Below are positions 1 to 9,720 of a stretch of 64,000 nt of DNA, in pieces. How positions within the stretch are numbered: position 1 is the first letter of the stretch; each line of letters starts with the position of its first letter. This stretch comes from Streptomyces lunaelactis. GTDB lineage: Bacteria; Actinomycetota; Actinomycetes; Streptomycetales; Streptomycetaceae. The stretch covers positions 1,984,001 through 2,048,000 of the forward strand of contig NZ_CP026304.1 of assembly GCF_003054555.1 (NCBI RefSeq), in the 5' to 3' direction. The notes beneath the pieces are model-generated. The model saw only the letters and a program-made list of their open reading frames with translations, ran no database searches and was not told the origin of the DNA. The translations under genes and the position numbers were made by a program.

Positions 1-449
1 ACCTCCATAGCCCGGTCCCGCAGCACCAGCGCAGCGGCCTCCCGGTCCAGACCGGCACGTACCGAAGCGACGTCGCGGCGCATCGGCAGCAGCGCCCGCA
101 GCCCCGGCGTCACGGCGATGACGATCAGGCAGACGCCGAGGGCCATCGCGGCCGCCGCGGCTGCCAGCACCCCCGTCTCGTCCAGCCGCCACTCCTCGAG
201 GTGCGCCGCGGTGGTGCGGCGCCAGTGCATGGCCGGCCGGTCGGCCCGTACCGCCGCGATGTCGTACAGCAGCAGCCCCGTGCCGCCGAGCACCACCACC
301 GCCAGCAGCCCGGCCGGCACCCGGCGTACGGACCAGAAGCGTCCGGCCTTGCCGCCGTCGCCGTCGTCCGGCACCGGCTCGTACGCCGCCGCCGATGCGG
401 ACTGGTCCAGATCGAGTACGGGGCCTGCGGGCTTTGCGGGTTCGCTCAT
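1..449 (-). CDS. DUF6286-type membrane protein of the Asp23 cluster (3' end outside window)
   Basis: Translation starts at the ATG complementary to 447-449 and runs off the left edge, giving at least 149 residues. A charged, Asp/Gly-rich N-terminus of about 45 residues precedes one hydrophobic segment (about 47-66) and a second (about 92-115), so it looks like a two-pass membrane protein. Its ATG overlaps the stop of the upstream Asp23 gene (ATGA), indicating translational coupling. Proteins of this shape at the end of Asp23/Gls24 clusters in Streptomyces are usually named DUF6286; by analogy with Firmicute AmaP they may anchor Asp23 at the membrane. That role is inference. Confidence 0.8.
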   Translation of the reverse strand, partial: MSEPAKPAGPVLDLDQSASAAAYEPVPDDGDGGKAGRFWSVRRVPAGLLAVVVLGGTGLLLYDIAAVRADRPAMHWRRTTAAHLEEWRLDETGVLAAAAAAMALGVCLIVIAVTPGLRALLPMRRDVASVRAGLDREAAALVLRDRAME

Positions 450-817
450 CTGGTCCTCCCCTGTGCCGCGCTGCGGAGGTGGTCGGAGTGCAGCCGCTCG
501 ACGAGCACCGCCACCTCGGGCACGTCCATCCCCGCCAACGCCCTTACCCGCTCGGTGACTCGATGACGCACGGCACCGCACTGGCGGCCGATGTCGGAGG
601 GATAGTCGAGTTCGAGGCTGATCCGCACCCGGGCGGCGTCATGGTGGACCGTGACCGTGGCACGCGGCGCCTTGCCGCCTGCCGGTACGGCGTCGAGCGC
701 TTCCCGTGCCGCCTGCGCGGCGATCTTCGCCACGACCCGGTCGGCGATCGTGGTCTGCCCGCGCTCGCCGGCGACGATGCTCTCCCTGCCTCCGGTGGGG
801 GGATCCCCAGCGGCCAC
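446..817 (-). CDS. Asp23/Gls24 family envelope stress response protein (short form)
   Basis: A 123-residue protein from a GTG complementary to 815-817, six bases after the stop of the DUF2273 gene. It has the Asp23 core: TIADRVVAKIAAQAARE near residue 22, a beta-rich middle (RATVTVHHDAARVRISLELDY) and a C-terminal helix/strand ending in VPEVAVLVERL. Asp23 proteins are non-enzymatic and are thought to act at the cytoplasmic face of the membrane during cell-wall stress. It overlaps the following membrane-protein gene by four bases. It is shorter than the second Asp23 copy in this cluster. Confidence 0.85.
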   Translation of the reverse strand: MAAGDPPTGGRESIVAGERGQTTIADRVVAKIAAQAAREALDAVPAGGKAPRATVTVHHDAARVRISLELDYPSDIGRQCGAVRHRVTERVRALAGMDVPEVAVLVERLHSDHLRSAAQGRTR

Positions 818-823
818 TGCGGG

Positions 824-1015
824 TCACCGCCGCCGGTCGCCGCGCTCGCGACCCCGGAAGAAGTCGCCGGGTTCGAGGTCGCCCTCGAGGAACCGGCCCG
901 CCACAAAGCCGACCGCCCCCAAGGCGGCCACCAGCAGAAAGGCACCGAAGCCGCCGAAGTATCCGGCGAAGCCGAGCGCCATGCCGGCCATCAGGCCGAC
1001 CACCGCCATGCTCAT
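824..1015 (-). CDS. DUF2273-like small membrane protein
   Basis: A 63-residue protein starting at the ATG complementary to 1013-1015. A hydrophobic stretch (MSMAVVGLMAGMALGFAGYF then FGAFLLVAALGAVGFVAG) suggests two short membrane segments, followed by an acidic/arginine-rich tail (FLEGDLEPGDFFRGRERGDRRR). Small DUF2273 membrane proteins are regular companions of Asp23 proteins and are thought to anchor them. It lies between the two Asp23 genes, with gaps of 11 and 6 bases, so the four minus-strand genes form one operon. Confidence 0.8.
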   Translation of the reverse strand: MSMAVVGLMAGMALGFAGYFGGFGAFLLVAALGAVGFVAGRFLEGDLEPGDFFRGRERGDRRR

Positions 1016-1026
1016 CGTGAGCTCCT

Positions 1027-1524
1027 CTACTGGAGCCGCTGCTCCGGCTCTTCCTCTTCTTCATCGGGCAGTTTCACATCGCTGACCGCGATATTGACCT
1101 CGACGACCTCAAGACCCGTCATCCGCTCGACCCCCGAGATGACGTTCTCGCGGACCGCGCGGGCGACATCGGCGATGGAGACGCCGTAGTCGACGACGAT
1201 TTCGAGGTCGAGGGCGGTCTGCAGCTCGCCGACCTCTGCCTTGACCCCTCGGGTGACATTGGACCTGCTGCCGCCCGGCACCCGGTCGCGCACCGCGCCG
1301 AGGGTGCGGGAGAAGCCGCTGCCCATGGCGTGGACGCCGATCACCTCACGGGCCGCGAGCCCGGCGATCTTCTCCACCACGCCGTCGGCGATGGTGGTAC
1401 GGCCGCGGGATGCGGGATCTCCGCCGCCGCGCCTGGTGCCTGAGGTCTTCCTGAATCCTTCGCCCGAGCCCGACGGCTCGTTGCCGGAGGGCTCGGGCCT
1501 GTTCCGCTGAGCGGTGTCGGTCAT
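1027..1524 (-). CDS. Asp23/Gls24 family envelope stress response protein
   Basis: First gene of the minus-strand cluster, 165 residues from the ATG complementary to 1522-1524. That start was preferred to a possible start 15 codons upstream because a GGAAAGGA ribosome site sits just before it. An N-terminal Arg/Gly/Ser-rich tail of about 45 residues leads into the Asp23 domain (TTIADGVVEKIAGLAAREVIGVHAMG, then GELQTALDLEIVVDYGVSI and a C-terminal VVEVNIAVSDVKLP). The acidic end DEEEEEPEQRLQ is typical. Expected role: envelope stress tolerance at the inner membrane face; no enzymatic motif is visible. Confidence 0.88.
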   Translation of the reverse strand: MTDTAQRNRPEPSGNEPSGSGEGFRKTSGTRRGGGDPASRGRTTIADGVVEKIAGLAAREVIGVHAMGSGFSRTLGAVRDRVPGGSRSNVTRGVKAEVGELQTALDLEIVVDYGVSIADVARAVRENVISGVERMTGLEVVEVNIAVSDVKLPDEEEEEPEQRLQ

Positions 1525-1617
1525 CGCCGTTCGTCCTTTCCGGGCGCTGGTGGACTCCTCTGCCCACACTAAGTGCGCTTGCCAGGTCTCGCGCCGGGGA
1601 TGCGGCAGGCTGGAGCA

Positions 1618-2283
1618 ATGACCACTGCTGACGCGGTTCGCAGACGGCTCGGCCTCGGCAGGCTGCTCGCGCTGGGCGGGGCGGCGGACGGGGCCTGGCT
1701 GACCGAACAGGCGGCCGACACGGTGCTGCGGCGTGCGGCGGCCGAAGTGCCCGGGGTGGCGCTGGGCCGGCTCAGGCTGGCTCTCGTGGACCCGGAATCG
1801 GCGGCTGCTCCGGCCCTACCGGCCCCGCCGAGCGCGCTGCCGCCGGGGCCGCTGCGTATCGAGGCGGATTTCGGGGCGGTGGCGCAGGAGCCGCTGCCGG
1901 CCGCCGCGGCAGCCCTGCGCACCGCGCTGTTCACGGCCTCGGCGGACCTGCTGGGCCTTGAGGTCACCGAGGTGGATCTGCGGGTGACGGAGCTGCTGGA
2001 CACCGCCCCGGAATCGTCGGCCGCCGCTCCCCCACCCGGGGTACGGCCGGTCGCCCCGAAGGACCCGGCGGGCACGGCGGCGGCCGGGGCGCCGGGCGTC
2101 GCGCATCTGACGGCCACCCTGGGCACGGCGGTGCACCTGGCCCCGGACCATGTCCGCGTCGAGGTGGCGACCGCGAGCGGCCATCAGCCCCTGGACGTGG
2201 TCCGGGCGGTCCGCGAGGCGGTGACGACGGCTCTCGCGGACGGCCGACCGGTGGCGGTGCTGGTCACCTCGGCCCAGGAGTGA
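1618..2283 (+). CDS. Asp23-associated hypothetical protein, Ala/Pro-rich
   Basis: 221 residues from ATG 1618, divergent from the Asp23 operon with about 90 bases between the two starts. The protein has two weakly similar halves. Each contains a pattern resembling an Asp23 strand-helix unit: VPGVALGRLRLALVD and LGLEVTEVDLRVTELLD in the first half, LAPDHVRVEVATASGHQPLDVVRAVREAVTTAL in the second. A Pro/Ala linker lies around residues 135-160. Streptomyces homologues are sometimes labelled nucleopolyhedrovirus P10 family, a name that says nothing about function. I infer a diverged Asp23-like partner; function unknown. Confidence 0.75.
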   Translation: MTTADAVRRRLGLGRLLALGGAADGAWLTEQAADTVLRRAAAEVPGVALGRLRLALVDPESAAAPALPAPPSALPPGPLRIEADFGAVAQEPLPAAAAALRTALFTASADLLGLEVTEVDLRVTELLDTAPESSAAAPPPGVRPVAPKDPAGTAAAGAPGVAHLTATLGTAVHLAPDHVRVEVATASGHQPLDVVRAVREAVTTALADGRPVAVLVTSAQE

Positions 2284-2358
2284 CTCGTGCTGGGGTCGCT
2301 CGCGCTGTGGCGACCGGCACGGGGTGCCCAGCGTGCGGGTGACCCGCATCGGCATGAC

Positions 2359-3150
2359 TCAGTCGGAGAGGCCCGCGAGATCGCGCAGACGGCGCGCCTG
2401 CGCGGCGCGCTCCGCGGTGCGCTGGTCCTCGTACGAGCGGCTCGTCACACCCTGAAGCAGCGCCTTCGTCTCGATCACCGCGTCCCGCGGCGCCGCCAGC
2501 AGCGCGGCCGCCAAGTCCCGCACCGCGCCGTCGAGTTCGTCGCCGGGCACAACAAGGTTGGCGAGGCCGGTGCGCTCCGCCTCCTCGGCATGCACAAAGC
2601 GGCCCGTCGCGCAGATCTCCAGCGCGCGGGCGTAGCCCACGAGCGACACCAGGGGGTGCGTACCCGTGAGGTCCGGTACGAGCCCGAGGCTGGTCTCACG
2701 CATGGCGAACTGCACGTCCTGAGCGACGACCCGGAGGTCGCAGGCGAGGGCGAGCTGGAAACCGGCCCCGATCGCATGACCCTGGACGGCCGCGATCGTG
2801 ACAATGTCACTGCGGCGCCACCAGGTGAATCCCTCCTGGTACTCGGCGATGACCCCGTCGAGCTCCTCGTCGGAACCGCGTGCGAGATCGAGGAAGGACG
2901 GCTCGCCGTCGAAGCCCTCGGGCGTGAACGCCTGCCGGTCGAGACCCGCGGAGAAGGACTTGCCCTCGCCGCGCAGCACCACGACCCGCACAGTGCCCGG
3001 CAATGACCGACCCGCCTGCGCCAACGCCCGCCACAGAGCGGGAGATTGGGCGTTGCGCTTGTCCGGGTTGGTCAAGGTCACCGTGGCAACCGCGTCCTCG
3101 ACGGTGAGCCGTACGCCGTCCTTGTCGAGCACAGAGTCGAGCGAAGTCAT
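2359..3150 (-). CDS. Enoyl-CoA hydratase/isomerase family protein
   Basis: 263 residues from the ATG complementary to 3148-3150, preceded by a GGAGG site 6 bases upstream. It shows the crotonase fold signature: VATVTLTNPDKRNAQ near residue 24, the first oxyanion-hole region GEGKSFSAGLDR, and the second, IAAVQGHAIGAGFQLALACDLRVVAQD. The residue after the AGF turn and DLTGTHPLVSLVGYARALEICATGR are typical of hydratases. Likely role: hydration or isomerisation of an acyl-CoA thioester in fatty-acid or amino-acid catabolism; the exact substrate cannot be read. It is monocistronic, convergent with the Asp23-associated gene (75-base gap). Confidence 0.9.
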   Translation of the reverse strand: MTSLDSVLDKDGVRLTVEDAVATVTLTNPDKRNAQSPALWRALAQAGRSLPGTVRVVVLRGEGKSFSAGLDRQAFTPEGFDGEPSFLDLARGSDEELDGVIAEYQEGFTWWRRSDIVTIAAVQGHAIGAGFQLALACDLRVVAQDVQFAMRETSLGLVPDLTGTHPLVSLVGYARALEICATGRFVHAEEAERTGLANLVVPGDELDGAVRDLAAALLAAPRDAVIETKALLQGVTSRSYEDQRTAERAAQARRLRDLAGLSD

Positions 3151-3208
3151 GGGGCGCCTCCGGTTCGGGAACAGTCACTGCAAACGAAGATAAGTGACTG
3201 CACAGTAA

Positions 3209-3240
3209 CCACCCGGTCGACCGTGCGACCGACCGGGTGG
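3209..3240 (-). terminator. Hairpin terminator of the small HTH gene
   Basis: An 11-bp perfect stem (CCACCCGGTCG at 3209-3219 pairing with 3230-3240) around a 10-base loop lies 39 bases past the stop of the HTH gene. On the minus strand it is followed by TTACTG. Confidence 0.6.
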
Positions 3241-3278
3241 CCACCGTGAAAACCGGTAGGCCGGAGGAGCCTCGACCG

Positions 3279-3500
3279 TCAGGCCGAGGCGGCCTTCTTG
3301 CCTCGCGTCGCTCCGCCGCGTCCCCGCAGCGTGACTCCGGACTCGCTGAGCATCCGGTGGACGAATCCGTAGGAGCGGCCGGTCTCTTCGGCCAACGCCC
3401 GGATGCTCGCACCGGAGTCGTACTTCTTCTTCAGGTCTGCCGCGAGCTTGTCGCGCGCGGCGCCGGTTACCCGGCTGCCCTTCTTCAGAGTCTCGGCCAC
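3279..3500 (-). CDS. Small helix-turn-helix protein
   Basis: 73 residues from the GTG complementary to 3498-3500. The start is fixed by a very strong ribosome site (GAGGAGG, 5 bases upstream). Residues 1-25 are Lys/Arg-rich. Residues 27-56 form a resolvase/Hin-type HTH: KYDSGASIRALAEETGRSYG then FVHRMLSESGV. The tail (RGRGGATRGKKAASA) is basic. Near-identical 70-75 residue proteins are, as I recall, nearly universal in Streptomyces. A nucleic-acid-binding role is likely; the target is unknown. Confidence 0.9.
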   Translation of the reverse strand: MAETLKKGSRVTGAARDKLAADLKKKYDSGASIRALAEETGRSYGFVHRMLSESGVTLRGRGGATRGKKAASA

Positions 3501-3847
3501 CCGTGCCTCCTCATGGGAAGTGCGCTCTGGACTCTCATGATCACCCCTCGGGGGCTTCCTGGCCACCCATTCGGCAAGGTCCGTGCGACAAGCTTTGCCC
3601 GGCGCTGGGCAATCGCCACTACCGGAATCCTTGATTCCGCACGCCCGCGTTCGCACGTCCGAACGGGTTTCCCGGAGAAGTGCCTGGTCAGCGCAGCGCA
3701 CCGGGGACAAGCGCCGCGTGGGACCGGAAGGCCTGAATCCGCCCGCCGCCACGCCGCAGTACGAGACGTTCTCACTCAGATGATGGATCACCCGTAAGCC
3801 GAATGATCCATACGGAGTGGATCAGCACCGGATCGCACCGGATCGCA

Positions 3848-3869
3848 CCGGATCAGGCTCCTGATCCGG
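3848..3869. terminator. Palindromic hairpin downstream of the ABC-F gene
   Basis: CCGGATCAGG (3848-3857) pairs perfectly with CCTGATCCGG (3860-3869) over a 2-base spacer, 19 bases after the ABC-F stop. It adjoins three direct copies of CACCGGATC (about 3827-3855). No clear T run follows on either strand. Confidence 0.5.
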
Positions 3870-3887
3870 CTTCCGATCCGGCCGGCA

Positions 3888-5486
<1,599 letters not shown>

Positions 5487-5822
5487 GGAAAGACTCCAGG
5501 GCGGTATGGACGGCGGAAGGGACGGACGCAGGAGCTTCGACGCCGTCTAATGCACAAGGAGAATTGCCATACGGGCCAGTCTAACGGGCCCGGGCAAGTG
5601 CTATTCGTCGGTCGTTGGCAAGGGGCGTGCGGATGGGAGGCGATCCGGCCGGGACGCGCAGAGCACAGTCACGGACCGTATCCCCGGCGGCAGGGCCACC
5701 GTCGGCGGCGGCATCGTCGGCCTCATCGCGCTGGGACCGCACCTCGGCCCCGCTGTCAGTGGCCGGTGCAAGACTGAGACCCAGATCACACCCCTACCGT
5801 CGAGCATGAAGGAGTGATCGGG
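5487..5822. other. Intergenic region between divergent ABC-F and VOC genes
   Basis: A 336-base stretch holding the promoters of both neighbours. One plus-strand frame (about 5671-5817) reads as plausible protein (TDRIPGGRATVGGGIVGLIALG) and ends just before the VOC start, but I find no start codon or ribosome site for it. The VOC ribosome site AAGGAG is at 5809-5814. Nothing else is recognisable. Confidence 0.4.
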
Positions 5823-6227
5823 ATGACGGACTCACCGAGCATCTGTCCGACGCTGGTGTACGCGGACGCCAAGGCTGCGATCAAGCAACTCACCGAGGCC
5901 TTCGGCTTCGCCGAGCGCGCGGTGTACGAGGACGAGGGCGGCGTGGTCATGCACGCGGAGCTGACGTACGGGAACGGCATGGTGATGCTCGGCAGTAAGG
6001 GCACCGGCAGCGAGTTCGACAAGCTGATGGCGGGCGGCGGACCCACAGGCGTGTTCGTCCATGTCGATGATGCCGACGCGCACCACAGCACGGCTGTGGA
6101 GCACGGCGCGGAGATCGTGATGCCGCCCACCGATCAGGACTACGGGGCTCGCGACTACATGGCGCGCGACGTCGAGGGCAACATCTGGAGCTTCGGGACC
6201 TACGCACCGGGGGCGGAGGAGTCGTAG
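5823..6227 (+). CDS. VOC family (glyoxalase/bleomycin-resistance fold) protein
   Basis: 134 residues from ATG 5823, chosen over GTG 5814 because AAGGAG ends 8 bases before the ATG. A single vicinal-oxygen-chelate domain of two beta-alpha-beta-beta-beta units is visible: SICPTLVYADAKAAIKQLTEAFGF at the start, VVMHAELTYGNGMVMLGS, then GVFVHVDDADAHHSTAVEHGAEIVMPP and YMARDVEGNIWSFGTYAPG at the end. The last segment matches the PhnB-like or glyoxalase-like C-terminal strand. Substrate unknown; such proteins range from metal-dependent dioxygenases to drug-binding proteins. Confidence 0.9.
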   Translation: MTDSPSICPTLVYADAKAAIKQLTEAFGFAERAVYEDEGGVVMHAELTYGNGMVMLGSKGTGSEFDKLMAGGGPTGVFVHVDDADAHHSTAVEHGAEIVMPPTDQDYGARDYMARDVEGNIWSFGTYAPGAEES

Positions 6228-6276
6228 GCCGTGTCTGACCCGGCCTCCCCCGCCCCCCGTGCCGCGTCCTGCCCGT

Positions 6277-7746
6277 TCAGGACCCTCCGGTGTGCACCTG
6301 GAACGCCGCCCGGCGCACGGCCTTGGCCAGGGCCGGGTCCGGGTGCGCGGCCGCCAGGGCGACCAGGACCTGGACCGTTCGCGGGTGGCCGCCGACCCGG
6401 ACCGCCTCGAGCAGCGCGGGGACCGTGCCCTGCACCGCGGAGTCGAGATGACGCAGGAGCAGCTGGGGCTCGCCGTGGTCGGCGACGGCCGCCGCGGTGT
6501 CGACCCAGAGCCAGGTCGCTTCCTCGCGGGTGAGGACGTCGGCCGCGTCCTCGGGGTCCGCTCCCTCGTACTCGGCGAGCCAGAGCAGGACGTAGGGCCG
6601 CAGTGAGGGCTCGTCGGCGGCGGCTCGGACCTCGGGCTCGGCGGGGGCGCCGACGACGCGCAGGGCCTCGAAGGCGAGTCCGCGCAGCAGGGCGTCCTCG
6701 CCGCGGGCCACGGCGAGAAGTTCGGTGACGGCGCTGGAGACGGTGCGGGCGGCGAGCCAGGCGCGGTACTCGGCGCGGGCCGGGCCGGGGGTGAGCCGGG
6801 CACAGCCGCGCACCATGTCCTCGGCGGACTGCTCGATATTGCCCGCGGGGCTCTGGGCGGCGACGCAGATCTGCTCGAGCTTGACCCAGACCGCCCAGTT
6901 GCCGAGCGGGGTGAGGGTGGCGGACCGGCCCTTGTCCAGGGTGAGGGCGCCGACGGCGGACAGGCCCTCCAGGGCCCAGTCGAGAAGGAGGGAGACGGGA
7001 ACGCCCGGACGGTCCTCGGTCCCGGACTCGGGACGGGGATCGGATTCGGTCAAGGGGTGGGGATCGGGCCCGGACCCGTGCCCGTGCTCCGCGTCGGCGG
7101 GGCGCGGACCGGCGTGCGAACCGTACGGGACCTCGCAGCGCTCCTCGCGGAGTTCGGCGACGCGCTGCTGCAGGAGGTCGAGCAGGACCGGTACGAGCAC
7201 GGGTCCTGCCGAGAGCTGGAGGAGGGAGAGCACCTGGGGGACGGCTTCGACGACCTCGGCGACCGCCGTGGGGGCGACATCGCCGGGTGCGGGGTGGATC
7301 AGCGACCAGGCGTCGAAGAGGGCGACCCAGCCGCGCAGCACGGCCATGTCGTCGCGGTCCCAGGCGCGCAGCCGCCAGCCGGGGCGTGCGGTGTCACCGT
7401 GCAGCTCGACCAGGCCGGCGAGACGGGCCCGGTCCCAGCCGACGCGTACCTGGAGCGGGGTCAACTCCAGGGCGGCCGCGGCCCGTTCCTGGGCGCGCTC
7501 GGCGAGTGGGGCGGTGCTGGGGTCCCTCTCGACGGCCGCCCAGCGGGCGATGCGTACGGCGTCGGCGAGGACCGCCCTCGCCTGGCGGGCCAGCTCGGCG
7601 GGGGGCGGAGTTCCCTCGGGAGGCCGCGGGGCCGGCCGGGTGCGCCGGGTCGTCACGGCCCGCCGTGCGGTGGCCAACGATCGCGGGCGGACAAGACGGA
7701 GTCTGGAGTTGCGCGCCAATTGCTCATCAGGCTTTCGGGACGTCAC
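6277..7746 (-). CDS. Uncharacterised actinobacterial protein, paralogue of the protein at 60896-62356
   Basis: 489 residues if the GTG complementary to 7744-7746 is used (GGGAAGA lies about 10 bases upstream); a TTG 12 codons earlier is possible. The N-terminal 45 residues are Arg/Pro-rich. The rest alternates helices such as ELARQARAVLADAVRIARWAA and ALTLDKGRSATLTPLGNWAVWVKL; the latter looks like a wHTH wing. A His/Pro/Asp-rich insert sits in the middle. The C-terminal 150 residues are HEAT/armadillo-like and end PDPALAKAVRRAAFQVHTGGS, closely parallel to the protein at 60896. No catalytic motif is recognisable. Function unknown. Confidence 0.8.
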   Translation of the reverse strand: MTSRKPDEQLARNSRLRLVRPRSLATARRAVTTRRTRPAPRPPEGTPPPAELARQARAVLADAVRIARWAAVERDPSTAPLAERAQERAAAALELTPLQVRVGWDRARLAGLVELHGDTARPGWRLRAWDRDDMAVLRGWVALFDAWSLIHPAPGDVAPTAVAEVVEAVPQVLSLLQLSAGPVLVPVLLDLLQQRVAELREERCEVPYGSHAGPRPADAEHGHGSGPDPHPLTESDPRPESGTEDRPGVPVSLLLDWALEGLSAVGALTLDKGRSATLTPLGNWAVWVKLEQICVAAQSPAGNIEQSAEDMVRGCARLTPGPARAEYRAWLAARTVSSAVTELLAVARGEDALLRGLAFEALRVVGAPAEPEVRAAADEPSLRPYVLLWLAEYEGADPEDAADVLTREEATWLWVDTAAAVADHGEPQLLLRHLDSAVQGTVPALLEAVRVGGHPRTVQVLVALAAAHPDPALAKAVRRAAFQVHTGGS

Positions 7747-7821
7747 GGGGGCAGTCTTCCCGCTGACGGCCCGAAAGCCCAAACGGAACCTGGTCGGCCG
7801 GACAGAGCGGCCGTCCCGTCA

Positions 7822-7853
7822 GGGACTGTCCGGCGACATCTCGGACAGGTCCC
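7822..7853 (-). terminator. Terminator hairpin of the alpha/beta hydrolase gene
   Basis: GGGAC plus TGTCCG (7822-7832) pair with CGGACA and GTCCC (7842-7853), with a single bulged G and a 9-base loop. It begins 3 bases past the hydrolase stop codon on the minus strand. Confidence 0.55.
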
Positions 7854-7855
7854 GG

Positions 7856-8983
7856 CTACATCAGGGGGGTGAGGAAGCGCCGGAGGGCCTCTTCGTAACT
7901 CACGGGGGCCGCGTTCCACATCGCGGCGTGCGGGGCGTGCCGGACGGTGTGCAGGGTGATCAGTTCGGGGCGGCGGGCGGCGAGTTCACGGGAGAGCCCC
8001 CAGGGCGCGAGGGTGTCGTCCGGGCCGTGGAAGATCAGGGTCGGTACGCGCAGGCCGTTCGGGTCGGCCGCTTCGAGCAGCCGGTCGCCGTGCAGCCCGG
8101 TCCTGCCCTGGGCCGCCCTGACGACAAGGGGCAGCAGGGGCCCCGGGGTGCCGCGGGCGGCGGCCAGATTGCGCAGGGTCGTTCCCCAGTCCAGGACCGG
8201 GGAGTCCAGCACGAGTCCGCTGATCCGGTCGCGCAGCGAGGAGTTTGCCGCCGCGTGCAGGGCCATCGAGGCTCCGGTGGACCAGCCGTGCAGGACGACA
8301 CGCGCGGCTCCGTGGCGGACGGCATAGCGGATGGCCGCGTCCAGGTCGCGCCATTCGGAGTCGCCGAGGTGAGCGAGTCCGTCCGGGGGCCTGGGGGCAC
8401 CGAGGTCCCCGCGGTAGGCGAGATCGAGCACCGGGAAGTGGTGGGCGCTGAGGAACTCCATGATGTTCATGGGGTGCTCCCGTGTGGTGCCCAGGCCGTG
8501 CACGGTGATGACCCAGGTGTCGCGGGCGCCGGGCACGAACCAGGCGGGCAGCGCGCCGAGTTCGCCGGGGATGTCGATATCGCTGTGCTTGAGGCCGAGC
8601 GCGCTGGCCGGGTCGCCGCTGTGCACCTGCGGGGTGAGCCGCACCCGGGTGCGCGGGTCCAGGGTGCCGTGGCTGACCCGTTCCAGGCGGCGTACGACGG
8701 TGTCGGGGGCGTGCGGGACCTCGTCGAGTACGGCGCCGACGACCGCGTGGACGTCGGGGCCCTCCAGGCCGTACGTACCGGGGCGCAGCGAGGCGAGGCT
8801 GCGGGTGAGGGTCAGCCTGCCCGGGGCCGTGGCGTGCACGGTGAGCCGGGGGTCGCCGGGCAGGGGCCGGCCGAGCGGCGCCTTGAGCGCCGCGTCGCTC
8901 GCGTAGCGGCCGGCCGCGATCGCGGCCGCGCCGACGCCGATCAGAGTGGTGACGGCTGCTGCCGCCGCTATAGCCGGGCGCAC
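7856..8983 (-). CDS. Alpha/beta hydrolase with N-terminal membrane anchor
   Basis: 375 residues from the GTG complementary to 8981-8983. An N-terminal hydrophobic segment (AIAAAAAVTTLIGVGAAAIAAG) suggests a signal anchor. A beta-rich region follows, then a catalytic domain with the oxyanion motif TWVITVHGLGTTREH, the nucleophile elbow LHGWSTGAS (G-W-S-T-G), acid FHGPDDTLAPW and catalytic His in RHAPHAAMW near the C-terminus. This order (Ser, Asp, His) is that of serine peptidase/esterase-type alpha/beta hydrolases. Substrate unknown; likely membrane-associated and facing outward. It lies 65 bases downstream of the class II aldolase gene and may be co-transcribed with it. Confidence 0.88.
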   Translation of the reverse strand: MRPAIAAAAAVTTLIGVGAAAIAAGRYASDAALKAPLGRPLPGDPRLTVHATAPGRLTLTRSLASLRPGTYGLEGPDVHAVVGAVLDEVPHAPDTVVRRLERVSHGTLDPRTRVRLTPQVHSGDPASALGLKHSDIDIPGELGALPAWFVPGARDTWVITVHGLGTTREHPMNIMEFLSAHHFPVLDLAYRGDLGAPRPPDGLAHLGDSEWRDLDAAIRYAVRHGAARVVLHGWSTGASMALHAAANSSLRDRISGLVLDSPVLDWGTTLRNLAAARGTPGPLLPLVVRAAQGRTGLHGDRLLEAADPNGLRVPTLIFHGPDDTLAPWGLSRELAARRPELITLHTVRHAPHAAMWNAAPVSYEEALRRFLTPLM

Positions 8984-9048
8984 TGTTCCAGTGTCGGCAC
9001 CCACCGGCCGCGCTGCCAGTGGGCGGGGGCCGCAGGTGTCGGGGAGCC

Positions 9049-9720
9049 TCAGGTGCTGGGCCGGGGCCGGCCGTAGCCCTGGAGTTTCTCCTCCACCTCG
9101 CGCAGCTGGGACCTGGAGAGCAGGCTGGGCGAGTATCCGGGCAGCGCCGCCGCGGTCAGCCAGAGCCTGCACATCCACTCCAGCTGGGCGGTGCGGTCGT
9201 AGGCCTGGTCGAGGGAGTCGCCGTAGGTGACCGTTCCGTGGTTCTGGAGCAGACACCCGGTGCGGTCCCGCAGGGCGCGCAGCATGTTCGCGGCCAGCTC
9301 GTCCGTTCCGTACAGGGCATACGCGGCGACGCGGACAGGTCCGCCGAGGGCAGCCGCCATGTAGTGGATCAGCGGGACCTCGGGGACCAGGGTGGAGACG
9401 GCGGTGGCGTGCACGGCGTGGGTGTGCACCACGGCGCCCGCGTGGGTGTTCCGGTAGACCTGGAGGTGCAGCGGCAGCTCGCTGGTGGGGGCGAGATCGC
9501 CCAGGACCTGGTTGCCGTCGAGATCGACGGCGACGGCGTCCTCGGGAGTGAGACGGTCGTAGGGCACTCCGCTCGGGGTGACCAGGACGAGTCCGCCGGC
9601 CCGTACCGAGACATTGCCCGATGTGCCCACCACCAGGCCTTCGGCCGCCGTTCTGCGGGCCGTGGCCACGAGGTCTTCCCACGCCCGCCCGATCGCGTCC
9701 TGCCGTACCTCATCGGTCAT
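9049..9720 (-). CDS. Class II aldolase/adducin family protein (L-fuculose-phosphate aldolase-like)
   Basis: 223 residues from the ATG complementary to 9718-9720. It has the class II aldolase layout: GLVVGTSGNVSVRAGGLVLVTPSG near the N-terminus (phosphate-binding), the zinc-ligand motif VHTHAVHATAVSTL around residue 98, and a third ligand region LLQNHGTVTYGDSL near 160. Zinc-dependent retro-aldol cleavage of fuculose- or ribulose-phosphate-like substrates is the family activity; in Streptomyces many are uncharacterised. It is expected to be cytosolic. Followed by the alpha/beta hydrolase on the same strand. Confidence 0.92.
   Translation of the reverse strand: MTDEVRQDAIGRAWEDLVATARRTAAEGLVVGTSGNVSVRAGGLVLVTPSGVPYDRLTPEDAVAVDLDGNQVLGDLAPTSELPLHLQVYRNTHAGAVVHTHAVHATAVSTLVPEVPLIHYMAAALGGPVRVAAYALYGTDELAANMLRALRDRTGCLLQNHGTVTYGDSLDQAYDRTAQLEWMCRLWLTAAALPGYSPSLLSRSQLREVEEKLQGYGRPRPST

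Noticed and set aside
3279..3791. A 170-residue version of the small HTH protein
   Set aside because: The strong GAGGAGG site before GTG 3500 and the typical 73-residue family length support the short form.
5601..5807. A 68-codon minus-strand frame between the ABC-F and VOC genes
   Set aside because: No ribosome site and no protein-like pattern; the opposite strand is equally open.
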